From: Paramicrobacterium humi | GTDB lineage: Bacteria > Actinomycetota > Actinomycetes > Actinomycetales > Microbacteriaceae | Direction of reading: 5' to 3' | Assembly (NCBI RefSeq): GCF_900105715.1 | Contig: NZ_FNRY01000001.1 | Location: 372,001 to 436,000, forward strand | DNA length: 64,000 nucleotides | Shown: positions 56,775 through 64,000 of the stretch, in pieces | How the letters are laid out: every line of letters starts with the position of its first letter | Numbering within the stretch: position 1 is the first letter of the stretch | Made by a program: the position numbers and the translations under genes | Notes under the pieces: generated by a model | The model's input: the letters and a program-made list of their open reading frames with translations, nothing else | Databases searched by the model: none | What the model was told of the DNA's origin: nothing

Positions 56775-56810
56775 GGGCCCAGCAATCGAATCTAGCCGAT
56801 TACTGGGCCC
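56775..56810 (-). other. Hairpin between rplO and secY
   Basis: 14-base arms with one mismatch (56775-56788 with 56797-56810) and an eight-base loop in the 159-base rplO-secY space. It could attenuate transcription entering secY. Confidence 0.6.
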
Positions 56811-56866
56811 AGCGAACAATCGGGGCACGATTCACGCGAAACGAGCGAGCCGTACGACCGGTCGTG

Positions 56867-57481
56867 TTACTTGACGGAGCCGCCGGCGGCGACGATCTTC
56901 TGCTCCGCCGAACCCGAGACCTTGTCGACCTCGACGTTCAGCTTCACGGCGATGTCACCGTTGCCGAGAACCTTGACCTTCTCGTTCTTGCGAACGGCGC
57001 CCTTGGCCACGAGGTCGGAGACGGTGACGTCGCCGCCCTTCGGGTAGAGCTCGGCGAGGCGCTCGAGGTTCACGACCTGGTACTCCACACGGAACGGGTT
57101 CTTGAAGCCGCGCAGCTTCGGTGTGCGCATGTGCGCAGGAAGCTGGCCACCCTCGAAGCCCTGGCGGACCTGGTAGCGGGCCTTCGTGCCCTTGGTGCCG
57201 CGGCCCGCGGTCTTGCCCTTGGAACCCTCACCACGGCCGACGCGAGTGCGTGCGGTCTTGGAACCGGGCGCGGGGCGCAGGTGGTGCACCTTGAGAACCG
57301 GTACGCGAGGCTCCGCGGTCTCGTCGGCCTTCTTCGCCGCAGCCTTCTTGGCAGGGGCCTTCTTCTCGGCGGTGCTTGCAGCATCCGCCTTCTTCGCGGC
57401 CGGCTTCTTGGCGGGGGCCTTGGCGGCCTTCGTGGCGGGAGCGGTCGTCTCTTCCGTGACGTCCTTCTTCTCGTCAGCCAT
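56867..57481 (-). CDS. rplO: Ribosomal protein L15 with Lys/Ala-rich N-terminal extension
   Basis: A 204-residue large-subunit protein. The L15 core starts near residue 60 ([36 protein letters not shown] in pieces) and is normal. The first 55 residues are built from AAKK/PAKK units like a histone H1 tail and are absent from E. coli L15 (144 residues). The ATG shares a base with the rpmD stop (TAATG). Confidence 0.95.
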   Translation of the reverse strand: MADEKKDVTEETTAPATKAAKAPAKKPAAKKADAASTAEKKAPAKKAAAKKADETAEPRVPVLKVHHLRPAPGSKTARTRVGRGEGSKGKTAGRGTKGTKARYQVRQGFEGGQLPAHMRTPKLRGFKNPFRVEYQVVNLERLAELYPKGGDVTVSDLVAKGAVRKNEKVKVLGNGDIAVKLNVEVDKVSGSAEQKIVAAGGSVK

Positions 57482-57666
57482 TAGTCGATCTCCTCAACCT
57501 TCACGAGGTGGGAAACAGTGTTGACGTAGCCGCGGTTCTGCGCGTTGTCCTCACGGACGACCACGTCGCCGATGCGCTTCAGCCCAAGGCTGCGCAGCGT
57601 GTCGCGCTGGTTCTGCTTCTCACTAACTTTGGACTTGATCTGCGTGACCTTCAGACGACCGGCCAT
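57481..57666 (-). CDS. rpmD: Ribosomal protein L30
   Basis: A 61-residue large-subunit protein with the L30 fold ([25 protein letters not shown] in pieces, then [20 protein letters not shown]). Overlaps rpsE upstream and rplO downstream by TAATG. Confidence 0.97.
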   Translation of the reverse strand: MAGRLKVTQIKSKVSEKQNQRDTLRSLGLKRIGDVVVREDNAQNRGYVNTVSHLVKVEEID

Positions 57667-58388
57667 TACGCACCTACCTTTGCTGCGGCAGCGGCCTCGG
57701 CGGCACGCGCTTCGATCTGCAGCAGCTTGGCAGGAGCGACCTCGTCATACTCCTTGCCGCGGCGGGCTGCAACAGCACGAGGCTCCTCGAGCTGCTTGAG
57801 CGCCGTGACGGTCGCGTGCACGATGTTGATGGTGTTCGACGAACCGAGCGACTTGCTCAGCACGTCGTGGATGCCCGCGCACTCGAGGACGGCGCGAACC
57901 GGACCACCGGCGATAACACCGGTACCGGCGGCCGCCGGACGCAGCAGCACGACGCCGGCCGCGGCCTCACCCTGGACGGGGTGCGGGATCGTGTTGGCGA
58001 CGCGAGGCACGCGGAAGAAGTTCTTCTTCGCCTCCTCGACGCCCTTGGAGATCGCGAGGGGAACCTCGCGGGCCTTGCCGTAGCCGACACCCACAACGCC
58101 GTTGCCGTCGCCGACGACGACGAGGGCGGTGAAGCTGAAGCGACGTCCACCCTTCACGACCTTCGACACGCGGTTGATGGTGACGACGCGCTCGAGGAAC
58201 TGGTTCTTGTCGTCGCGTCCGCCGCGGTCGCGACCGCCACGGTCACGGCCCTGGTTGCGGTCACGTCCGCCGCGGCGGTTGCCGCCACGCGTGTCCTCGG
58301 TGCGCGGCTCGGAACCGGCTGCCGTCTCGACAGGCTTCTCAGCAGTCTGGTCAGTAGCCACGTCCTGCTCCTTCTTTGCTTCGCTCAC
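57666..58388 (-). CDS. rpsE: Ribosomal protein S5 with RG-rich N-terminal extension
   Basis: A 240-residue small-subunit protein. The S5 core begins near residue 65 ([21 protein letters not shown]). The first 60 residues are acidic and then RGG/RDRGG-rich, much longer than in E. coli S5 (167 residues). GTG 58388 overlaps the rplR stop (GTGA). Confidence 0.95.
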   Translation of the reverse strand: MSEAKKEQDVATDQTAEKPVETAAGSEPRTEDTRGGNRRGGRDRNQGRDRGGRDRGGRDDKNQFLERVVTINRVSKVVKGGRRFSFTALVVVGDGNGVVGVGYGKAREVPLAISKGVEEAKKNFFRVPRVANTIPHPVQGEAAAGVVLLRPAAAGTGVIAGGPVRAVLECAGIHDVLSKSLGSSNTINIVHATVTALKQLEEPRAVAARRGKEYDEVAPAKLLQIEARAAEAAAAAKVGA

Positions 58389-58744
58389 AGGTTCAGTCCA
58401 CCCTCTCGAGCACCTTCGGCGATCGCCGCGACGCGCCCGGCGTAACGGTTACCACCACGGTCAAATACAACGGACTCGATCCCGGCCTGCTTGGCGCGCT
58501 CGGCAACCAGTTCGCCGACCTTCTTGGCCTTGGCGGACTTGTCGCCGTCGAACGAGCGCAGGTCCGACTCGAGAGTGGAGGCCGACACGATGGTCTGGCC
58601 CTTGGCGTCGTCCACGACCTGCACGAACACGTGACGTGCCGAGCGGTTGACAACGAGACGGGGACGGTCCGCAGTGCCCGCGATCTTCTTGCGAAGACGT
58701 GCGTGACGACGGTCGCGGGCTGACGACTTGGTCTTGACAGCCAT
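58385..58744 (-). CDS. rplR: Ribosomal protein L18
   Basis: A 119-residue 5S rRNA-binding protein with [20 protein letters not shown] and the ending [24 protein letters not shown] in pieces. Normal length; two bases after rplF. Confidence 0.97.
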   Translation of the reverse strand: MAVKTKSSARDRRHARLRKKIAGTADRPRLVVNRSARHVFVQVVDDAKGQTIVSASTLESDLRSFDGDKSAKAKKVGELVAERAKQAGIESVVFDRGGNRYAGRVAAIAEGAREGGLNL

Positions 58745-58746
58745 GC

Positions 58747-59283
58747 TTACTTACCAGCCTTTCCGGCCTTGCGGCGAATGACCTCGCCGGCGTAGCGCAC
58801 ACCCTTGCCCTTGTACGGCTCGGGCTTGCGGATCTTACGAATGTTGGCTGCGGTCTCGCCGACAGCCTGCTTGTCGATGCCCGACACCGTGAGCTTGTTG
58901 TTGCCCTCGACGGTGAACGAGATGCCCGCGGGCGGCTCGACGACGACGGGGTGCGAGAAGCCGAGCGCGAACTCGATCGACTGGCCCTTCTGCTGCACGC
59001 GGTAACCGGTGCCGACGACCTCGAGGCCCTTGGAGTAGCCCTGGGTGACGCCGATGATGTTGTTGGCGATGAGCGTGCGGGTCAGGCCGTGGAGCGAACG
59101 AGACTCGCGCTCTTCGTCCGGACGGCTGACGACGACCTGGCCGTCATCGACCTTCGCGACGATCGGGGCGGCGACGGCGAGCGTCAGCTCGCCCTTCGGG
59201 CCCTTGACCGTGACGTTCTGGCCATCAATCGTGACATCGACCCCGGCGGGGATTTCGATGGGAAGCTTTCCAATACGTGACAT
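58747..59283 (-). CDS. rplF: Ribosomal protein L6
   Basis: A 178-residue large-subunit protein with two L6 folds. It starts [17 protein letters not shown] and ends with [19 protein letters not shown]. Six bases after rpsH. Confidence 0.98.
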   Translation of the reverse strand: MSRIGKLPIEIPAGVDVTIDGQNVTVKGPKGELTLAVAAPIVAKVDDGQVVVSRPDEERESRSLHGLTRTLIANNIIGVTQGYSKGLEVVGTGYRVQQKGQSIEFALGFSHPVVVEPPAGISFTVEGNNKLTVSGIDKQAVGETAANIRKIRKPEPYKGKGVRYAGEVIRRKAGKAGK

Positions 59284-59289
59284 GACGCG

Positions 59290-59688
59290 TTACCACACGT
59301 AGGCGAGGACTTCCCCGCCGACGCCCTTCTTCTCGGCCTCGCGGTCCGTCAGAAGACCGGAGGAGGTGGACAGGATGGCGACGCCGAGGCCACCGAGGAC
59401 CTTGGGCAGTTCGGTCGACTTCGCGTAGACGCGGAGGCCGGGCTTCGATACGCGCTTGATGCCGGCGATCGAGGGCTCGCGGTCCGGGCCGAACTTCAGG
59501 GTGAGTGTGAGGGTCTGGCCGACTCGAGCGTCTTCGACGTTCCAACCGCTGATGTAGCCCTCGTTGGTGAGGATCTCAGCGATGTGGCCCTTGAGCTTCG
59601 AGTGCGGCATCGACACGGAATCGTGGTGTGCCGAGTTGGCGTTGCGCAGTCTGGTCAGCATGTCTGCGACCGGATCTGTCATTGTCAT
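59290..59688 (-). CDS. rpsH: Ribosomal protein S8
   Basis: A 132-residue small-subunit protein: [15 protein letters not shown] at the start and the conserved [20 protein letters not shown] with AYVW at the end. ATG 59688 was taken for its AAGGA ribosome site; a second ATG two codons in would give the shorter common form. A 101-base gap upstream is where rpsN would usually be. Confidence 0.97.
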   Translation of the reverse strand: MTMTDPVADMLTRLRNANSAHHDSVSMPHSKLKGHIAEILTNEGYISGWNVEDARVGQTLTLTLKFGPDREPSIAGIKRVSKPGLRVYAKSTELPKVLGGLGVAILSTSSGLLTDREAEKKGVGGEVLAYVW

Positions 59689-59751
59689 GTGTTTTTCCTT
59701 TGGTCACCAGGTTTCGAGCACCCGTTACACGAATGTCGACCTGTGGTGTGT

Positions 59752-59777
59752 ATGGGGCCGGCGGCCGCCGGCCCCAT
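59752..59777. repeat. 26-base perfect palindrome between rplE and rpsH
   Basis: Self-complementary with no mismatch and no spacer; in RNA it would form a very GC-rich hairpin. It lies in the 101-base gap where rpsN (S14) is expected in the spc operon. Confidence 0.8.
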
Positions 59778-59789
59778 GTGAGGCCGTGC

Positions 59790-60383
59790 TTACGCGGCGG
59801 CCTCGTTCGACTTGAACGGGAAGCCGAGCGCCTTGAGCAGCGCGCGACCCTCGTCGTCGGTCTTCGCGGTCGTGACGACGGTGATGTCGAAGCCACGAAC
59901 GCGGTCGATCTTGTCCTGGTCAATCTCGTGGAACACGGACTGCTCGGTCAGACCGAAGGTGTAGTTGCCGTTTCCGTCGAACTGGCGGTCGCTCAGTCCG
60001 CGGAAGTCGCGGATGCGCGGAAGCGCGAGCGACAGAAGGCGGTCGAGGAACTCCCATGCACGGTCGCCACGGAGGGTGACGTGCGCACCGATGGGCTGAC
60101 CCTCGCGCAGCTTGAACTGCGCGATGGACTTGCGCGCCTTGGTGACGACGGGCTTCTGGCCGGTGATCTTGGTCAGGTCGGCGATCGCGCCGTCGATGAC
60201 CTTGCTGTCGCGAGCGGCTTCGCCGACACCCGTGTTCACGACGATCTTGACGAGGCCGGGAACCTGGTGGACGTTCGTGTAGCCGAACTGCTGCTTCAGC
60301 TGGTCGGAGATTTCCGTCTTGTACTTCTGCTTGAGGCGCGGCTGGATTTTGCCAGCGGGCGCAGCAGCTGAGGTATCTGTCAT
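59790..60383 (-). CDS. rplE: Ribosomal protein L5
   Basis: A 197-residue 5S rRNA-binding protein: [16 protein letters not shown], then [23 protein letters not shown] and the C-terminal [18 protein letters not shown] in pieces. A short N-terminal Ala-rich extension precedes the core. Shares a base with the rplX stop (TAATG). Confidence 0.98.
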   Translation of the reverse strand: MTDTSAAAPAGKIQPRLKQKYKTEISDQLKQQFGYTNVHQVPGLVKIVVNTGVGEAARDSKVIDGAIADLTKITGQKPVVTKARKSIAQFKLREGQPIGAHVTLRGDRAWEFLDRLLSLALPRIRDFRGLSDRQFDGNGNYTFGLTEQSVFHEIDQDKIDRVRGFDITVVTTAKTDDEGRALLKALGFPFKSNEAAA

Positions 60384-60748
60384 TACTTCAGGTCCTTACC
60401 AGACTTCTTGTCGTAGCGAACGCGGACCGTCTTGGAGACGCCGTCCTTCACGACTTCTTCGTTGCGGAAGCCGACCTTGACCGGCTTCTTGCTGTCGGGG
60501 TCGACGAGCGCGACGTTCGAGATGTGGATGGGCGCCTCGTGGGTCTCCAGACCGCCGGTCTTGGTTCCACGCTGCGACTGTCCCTGGCGAACGTGCTTGG
60601 TGACGTAGTTGACACCCTCCACGATCACGCGGTTCTTCTCGACGAGCACCTCGATGACACGTCCCTGCTTGCCGCGGTATCCACCGCGGTCCTGCTTCGG
60701 GCCGCTGATGACCTGAACCAGGTCACCCTTCTTGATCTTTGCTCCCAT
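60383..60748 (-). CDS. rplX: Ribosomal protein L24
   Basis: A 121-residue large-subunit assembly initiator with a KOW motif ([20 protein letters not shown]) and [19 protein letters not shown]. Three bases after rplN. Confidence 0.97.
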   Translation of the reverse strand: MGAKIKKGDLVQVISGPKQDRGGYRGKQGRVIEVLVEKNRVIVEGVNYVTKHVRQGQSQRGTKTGGLETHEAPIHISNVALVDPDSKKPVKVGFRNEEVVKDGVSKTVRVRYDKKSGKDLK

Positions 60749-60751
60749 GAC

Positions 60752-61120
60752 TTAGATAACCTCCGGTGCCAGCGAGACGATCTTCATGAACCGCTTGTCG
60801 CGGAGCTCGCGACCGACCGGTCCGAAGATACGGGTGCCGCGGGGCTCGCCGTCGTTCTTCAAGATCACTGCTGCGTTCTCATCGAACTTGATGTACGAAC
60901 CGTCCTGGCGACGGGTCTGCTTCTTCGTGCGAACGATGACGGCCTTGACGACGTCGCCCTTCTTCACGTTTCCGCCGGGGATGGCGTCCTTCACGGTCGC
61001 AACGATGGTGTCACCGAGGCCCGCGTAGTGACGGCCCGATCCGCCGAGAACGCGAATCGTGAGCAGCTCCTTGGCGCCGGTGTTGTCGGCGACCTTGAGC
61101 CGTGATTCCTGCTGAATCAT
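60752..61120 (-). CDS. rplN: Ribosomal protein L14
   Basis: A 122-residue large-subunit protein: [18 protein letters not shown] start, [28 protein letters not shown] end in pieces. Full length. Confidence 0.98.
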   Translation of the reverse strand: MIQQESRLKVADNTGAKELLTIRVLGGSGRHYAGLGDTIVATVKDAIPGGNVKKGDVVKAVIVRTKKQTRRQDGSYIKFDENAAVILKNDGEPRGTRIFGPVGRELRDKRFMKIVSLAPEVI

Positions 61121-61151
61121 TTCCTACTCCTTCTCAAAGCAAGCGCGAGGC

Positions 61152-61448
61152 TTACTTGGCCTTCTCGAGAATCTCGACCAGGCGCCACCGCTTGGTGGCA
61201 CTCAGCGGACGGGTCTCGCTGATGACCACGAGGTCGCCGATCCCGGCAAGGCCCTGCTCGTCGTGAGCCTTCACCTTGGAGCTGCGGCGGATGACCTTGC
61301 CGTACAGCGGGTGCTTCACGCGGTCCTCGACCTCGACGACGATGGTCTTCTCCATCTTGTCGCTGACGACGTAGCCGCGAAGGGTCTTGCGGTAGCCGCG
61401 GGCGGACGCAGTCGCGGCCTCGGATGCTGCTTTTGCAGTCTCAGCCAT
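61152..61448 (-). CDS. rpsQ: Ribosomal protein S17
   Basis: A 98-residue small-subunit protein. The OB-fold core ([22 protein letters not shown]) starts after a 17-residue Ala-rich leader. Conserved [13 protein letters not shown] follows. Two bases after rpmC. Confidence 0.97.
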   Translation of the reverse strand: MAETAKAASEAATASARGYRKTLRGYVVSDKMEKTIVVEVEDRVKHPLYGKVIRRSSKVKAHDEQGLAGIGDLVVISETRPLSATKRWRLVEILEKAK

Positions 61449-61450
61449 GA

Positions 61451-61771
61451 CTAGGCCTCCTTCGTCTCGTCAGCCTCGGCGGCCTCTTCGGCAGCCTTGG
61501 CCTTCTTGCTCTTGCGGGTCTCCTTCGCGGGGACCTCGACAGGCGCCGGAGTGGCGCGGATGCCGAGCTCGCGCTCGCGGATCACCGTGTAGATGCGGGC
61601 GATGTCGCGCTTGACAGCACGGAGTCGTCCGTGGGTCTCGAGCTGACCGGTCGCCGCCTGGAAGCGAAGGTTGAAGAGTTCTTCCTTCGCCTTGCGCAGC
61701 TCGTCAACCAGTCGCTCGTCTTCGAAAGTGTCGAGCTCTGCGGGAGTGAGCTCCTTGGATCCGATCGCCAT
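61451..61771 (-). CDS. rpmC: Ribosomal protein L29 with C-terminal extension
   Basis: A 106-residue protein. The L29 helical core ([21 protein letters not shown], then [20 protein letters not shown]) ends near residue 72. A Lys/Ala/Glu-rich tail of about 35 residues follows, longer than in E. coli (63 residues). Overlaps rplP by TAATG. Confidence 0.96.
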   Translation of the reverse strand: MAIGSKELTPAELDTFEDERLVDELRKAKEELFNLRFQAATGQLETHGRLRAVKRDIARIYTVIRERELGIRATPAPVEVPAKETRKSKKAKAAEEAAEADETKEA

Positions 61772-62190
61772 TACGCGTCGCCCTCCTCGCGCTTGATAAT
61801 GCGTGCCTTGAGGGGCAGCTTGTGGATTGCGCGGCTGAGCGCCTCGCGGGCGAGCGTCTCATCGACACCCGCGACCTCGAAGAGCACGCGGCCGGGCTTG
61901 ACGTTTGCGACCCACCACTCGGGCGAGCCCTTACCGGAACCCATGCGGGTCTCAGCCGGCTTCTTGGTGAGCGGGCGGTCGGGGTAGATGTTGATCCAGA
62001 CCTTTCCACCACGCTTGATGTGACGGGTCATCGCGATACGAGCTGCCTCGATCTGACGGTTGGTCACGTAGGCGGGCGAGAGAGCCTGGATGCCGTACTC
62101 GCCGAAGCTGACCTTGGTGCCGCCGGTAGCCTGACCGGTGCGAACCGGACGGTGCTGCTTGCGGTACTTAACTCTGCGGGGAATCAACAT
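61771..62190 (-). CDS. rplP: Ribosomal protein L16
   Basis: A 139-residue large-subunit protein: [15 protein letters not shown] start, [27 protein letters not shown] in pieces near the middle. Full length; two bases after rpsC. Confidence 0.98.
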   Translation of the reverse strand: MLIPRRVKYRKQHRPVRTGQATGGTKVSFGEYGIQALSPAYVTNRQIEAARIAMTRHIKRGGKVWINIYPDRPLTKKPAETRMGSGKGSPEWWVANVKPGRVLFEVAGVDETLAREALSRAIHKLPLKARIIKREEGDA

Positions 62191-62192
62191 GA

Positions 62193-62945
62193 TTAAGCAC
62201 TGGCTCCTTCTGCGACCGGCGCCTCAGCGGCCCGAGGGGCACGGCGGGGACGGTCGTTGCGCTCGCGGCCCGACTTGGAGCCGGCCTGCTCGCGAGCAAG
62301 TTCCTTGTTGGTGACGTCGCCCTTGTAGATCCAGACCTTCACGCCGATGCGGCCGAAGGTGGTGCGAGCCTCGTAGAAGCCGTAGTCGATGTTCGCGCGC
62401 AGAGTGTGCAGCGGAACGCGGCCCTCGCGGTAGAACTCCGAGCGGCTCATCTCGGCGCCGCCGAGACGGCCCGACACCTGGATGCGGACGCCCTTCGCGC
62501 CGGCGCGCTGTGCGCCCTGCAGGCCCTTGCGCATGGCGCGGCGGAAGGCCACACGAGCCGAGAGCTGCTCGGCGATGCCCTGCGCGACGAGCTGAGCGTC
62601 GGCCTCGGGGTTCTTGACCTCGAGGATGTTCAGCTGGATCTGCTTGCCGGTGAGCTTCTCGAGCTCACCGCGGATGCGCTCTGCCTCGGCGCCGCGGCGG
62701 CCGATGACGATGCCCGGGCGCGCCGTGTGGATGTCCACGCGGACGCGGTCGCGGGTGCGCTCGATCTCGATGCGGGACACACCGGCGCGGTCAAGCGAGG
62801 TGGTCAGAAGCTTGCGGATCTTGACGTCCTCGGCTACGTAGTCGCTGTAACGCTGGCCCGGCTTGGTGCTGTCGGCGAACCAACGCGACACGTGGTCGGT
62901 CGTGACACCAAGACGGAAGCCGTACGGGTTTACTTTCTGGCCCAT
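62193..62945 (-). CDS. rpsC: Ribosomal protein S3
   Basis: A 250-residue small-subunit protein with a KH domain ([18 protein letters not shown]) and the C-terminal half [23 protein letters not shown] basic and then Ala-rich tail of about 30 residues extends the core. Shares a base with the rplV stop. Confidence 0.98.
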   Translation of the reverse strand: MGQKVNPYGFRLGVTTDHVSRWFADSTKPGQRYSDYVAEDVKIRKLLTTSLDRAGVSRIEIERTRDRVRVDIHTARPGIVIGRRGAEAERIRGELEKLTGKQIQLNILEVKNPEADAQLVAQGIAEQLSARVAFRRAMRKGLQGAQRAGAKGVRIQVSGRLGGAEMSRSEFYREGRVPLHTLRANIDYGFYEARTTFGRIGVKVWIYKGDVTNKELAREQAGSKSGRERNDRPRRAPRAAEAPVAEGASA

Positions 62946-63337
62946 TACTTGCTCGCCTTCTTTGTTGCCGTGGCTGCTCCGACCTCGTCCGGCGTCGAGA
63001 GGACAACCGTGATGTGGCTGGTGCGCTTGTTGATGCGGAAGGCGCGGCCCTGGGCGCGCGGCTGGAACCGCTTGAGGGTCGCACCCTCGTCAACGAATGC
63101 CTTGGTGATGTACAGGTCCTGCTCGTCGAGGAAGCTGTTCTCGGCGTCCGCCTTCACGCGAGCGTTGGCGATGGCCGAGGCGACCAGCTTGTAGACGGGC
63201 TCAGAAGCACCCTGCGGGGCGAACTTCAGGATGGCCAGGGCCTCCTGCGCCTGCTTGCCGCGGATCATGTTGACGACGCGGCGAGCCTTCTGGGGGGTGA
63301 CGCGGATGTGTCGCACGCGTGCGATCGACTCCACCAT
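62945..63337 (-). CDS. rplV: Ribosomal protein L22
   Basis: A 130-residue protein lining the exit tunnel: [20 protein letters not shown] start and the beta-hairpin region [21 protein letters not shown] short Ala/Lys tail follows. 26 bases after rpsS. Confidence 0.98.
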   Translation of the reverse strand: MVESIARVRHIRVTPQKARRVVNMIRGKQAQEALAILKFAPQGASEPVYKLVASAIANARVKADAENSFLDEQDLYITKAFVDEGATLKRFQPRAQGRAFRINKRTSHITVVLSTPDEVGAATATKKASK

Positions 63338-63363
63338 TTCTATTCCTCCTTCACGTCACCGCG

Positions 63364-63645
63364 TTAGCGGCGACGGCCCTTCTTGTCGTCCTTCACGTGT
63401 CCACGGAAGGTGCGGGTCGGGGCAAACTCGCCGAGCTTGTGACCGACCATGCTCTCGGTGACGAACACCGGGATGTGCTTGCGACCGTCGTGCACCGCGA
63501 TGGTGTGACCCAGCATCGCGGGCACGATCATCGAGCGGCGCGACCAGGTCTTGATGACGTTCTTGCTGTTGGCCTCGTTCGCGGTGACCACCTTGCGGAG
63601 CAGGTGTTCGTCGACGAAGGGGCCCTTCTTCAGACTGCGTGGCAT
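63364..63645 (-). CDS. rpsS: Ribosomal protein S19
   Basis: A 93-residue small-subunit head protein: [19 protein letters not shown] start, [20 protein letters not shown] middle and [14 protein letters not shown] end. Full length; 12 bases after rplB. Confidence 0.98.
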   Translation of the reverse strand: MPRSLKKGPFVDEHLLRKVVTANEANSKNVIKTWSRRSMIVPAMLGHTIAVHDGRKHIPVFVTESMVGHKLGEFAPTRTFRGHVKDDKKGRRR

Positions 63646-63657
63646 CTTCTCTAACTC

Positions 63658-64000
63658 CTACTTACGCTTCTTGCCGGTGGGACGACGGCGAACAATGAGC
63701 TTGTCGCTCTCCTTGTTCGGGTGGCGGGTGCGGCCTTCCTTCTGGCCCCACGGGCTGACCGGGTGGCGACCACCGGAGGTCTTGCCCTCACCACCACCGT
63801 GCGGGTGGTCGACCGGGTTCATGACGACACCGCGGACGGTCGGGCGGACGCCCTTCCAGCGGCTGCGGCCGGCCTTGCCCCAGTTGATGTTCGACTGCTC
63901 GGCGTTGCCGACCTCGCCGATGGTGGCGCGGCAGCGGGCGTCGACGTTGCGGATCTCACCCGAGGGGAGGCGCAGCTGGGCGTAGGGGCCGTCCTTCGCG
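63658..64000 (-). CDS. rplB: Ribosomal protein L2, C-terminal part
   Basis: The last 113 codons of L2; the start lies beyond the window edge. It shows the peptidyl-transferase-centre region [16 protein letters not shown] with its conserved His and the end [14 protein letters not shown] before TAG. In the complete protein this is the part nearest the catalytic centre. Confidence 0.97.
   Translation of the reverse strand, partial: AKDGPYAQLRLPSGEIRNVDARCRATIGEVGNAEQSNINWGKAGRSRWKGVRPTVRGVVMNPVDHPHGGGEGKTSGGRHPVSPWGQKEGRTRHPNKESDKLIVRRRPTGKKRK

Overview
This is a high-GC actinobacterial chromosome segment. Protein content and gene order point to the Microbacteriaceae (order Micrococcales). Supporting signs are the guaA/DUF3817/SURF1 block, paired guaB and guaB3, CIRCE-controlled groES, actinobacterial ribosomal protein clusters lacking rpsD and rpsN at their usual places, and frequent GTG starts. 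The genus cannot be fixed from the sequence alone. I see no rRNA, tRNA, CRISPR array, prophage or intact insertion sequence.

Layout. 1-5.4 kb: an MFS carrier, an oxidoreductase fused to a DUF6807 domain, Bax-inhibitor-1, FBP and RDD proteins. 5.5-17.8 kb, mostly minus strand: guaA, DUF3817, SURF1, a head-to-head olefin cluster (oleA, fused oleBC, oleD), glpD, guaB3 and guaB. 17.9-24.4 kb: glycosyltransferase with divergent TetR regulator, RarD-like carrier, HAD phosphatase, groES with two CIRCE operators, a methyltransferase and two DUF4190 proteins. 24.4-30.4 kb: an overlapping operon acpS-alr-tsaE-tsaB-rimI-tsaD (cell wall D-alanine, acyl carrier activation and tRNA t6A), preceded by glmS. 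30.5-35.6 kb: an RclA-like flavoprotein, a frameshifted MazF-type toxin gene, coaA, a PGPGW protein and an AGCS symporter. 35.7-42.0 kb: glmM, rpsI, rplM, truA, an OatA-like acyltransferase and a two-domain GNAT protein. 42.1-45.2 kb: alpha-operon genes infA-rpmJ-rpsM-rpsK-rpoA-rplQ. 45.4-52.9 kb: a complete mannitol phosphotransferase locus (IIB-like protein, HPr, Enzyme I, mtlA, mtlF, mtlD) with a divergent PRD regulator. 53.0-64.0 kb: aminodeoxychorismate lyase-like gene, map, adk, secY, then the spc/S10 ribosomal genes from rplO to the end of rplB, which runs off the window edge.

Main points of interest: guaA has no usable ATG/GTG/TTG start and appears to start at ATT behind a strong Shine-Dalgarno; at least ten genes begin 6-8 bases after a TANNNT -10 hexamer, which predicts leaderless transcripts; a MazF-type toxin gene is broken at a five-G run; hairpins occupy the exact positions where rpsD and rpsN are missing; a structured leader precedes rpsM; and the mannitol PTS locus sits between map and infA, which are usually close neighbours. 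I did not find a clearly unprecedented multi-gene system. The olefin cluster is the most distinctive specialised pathway.
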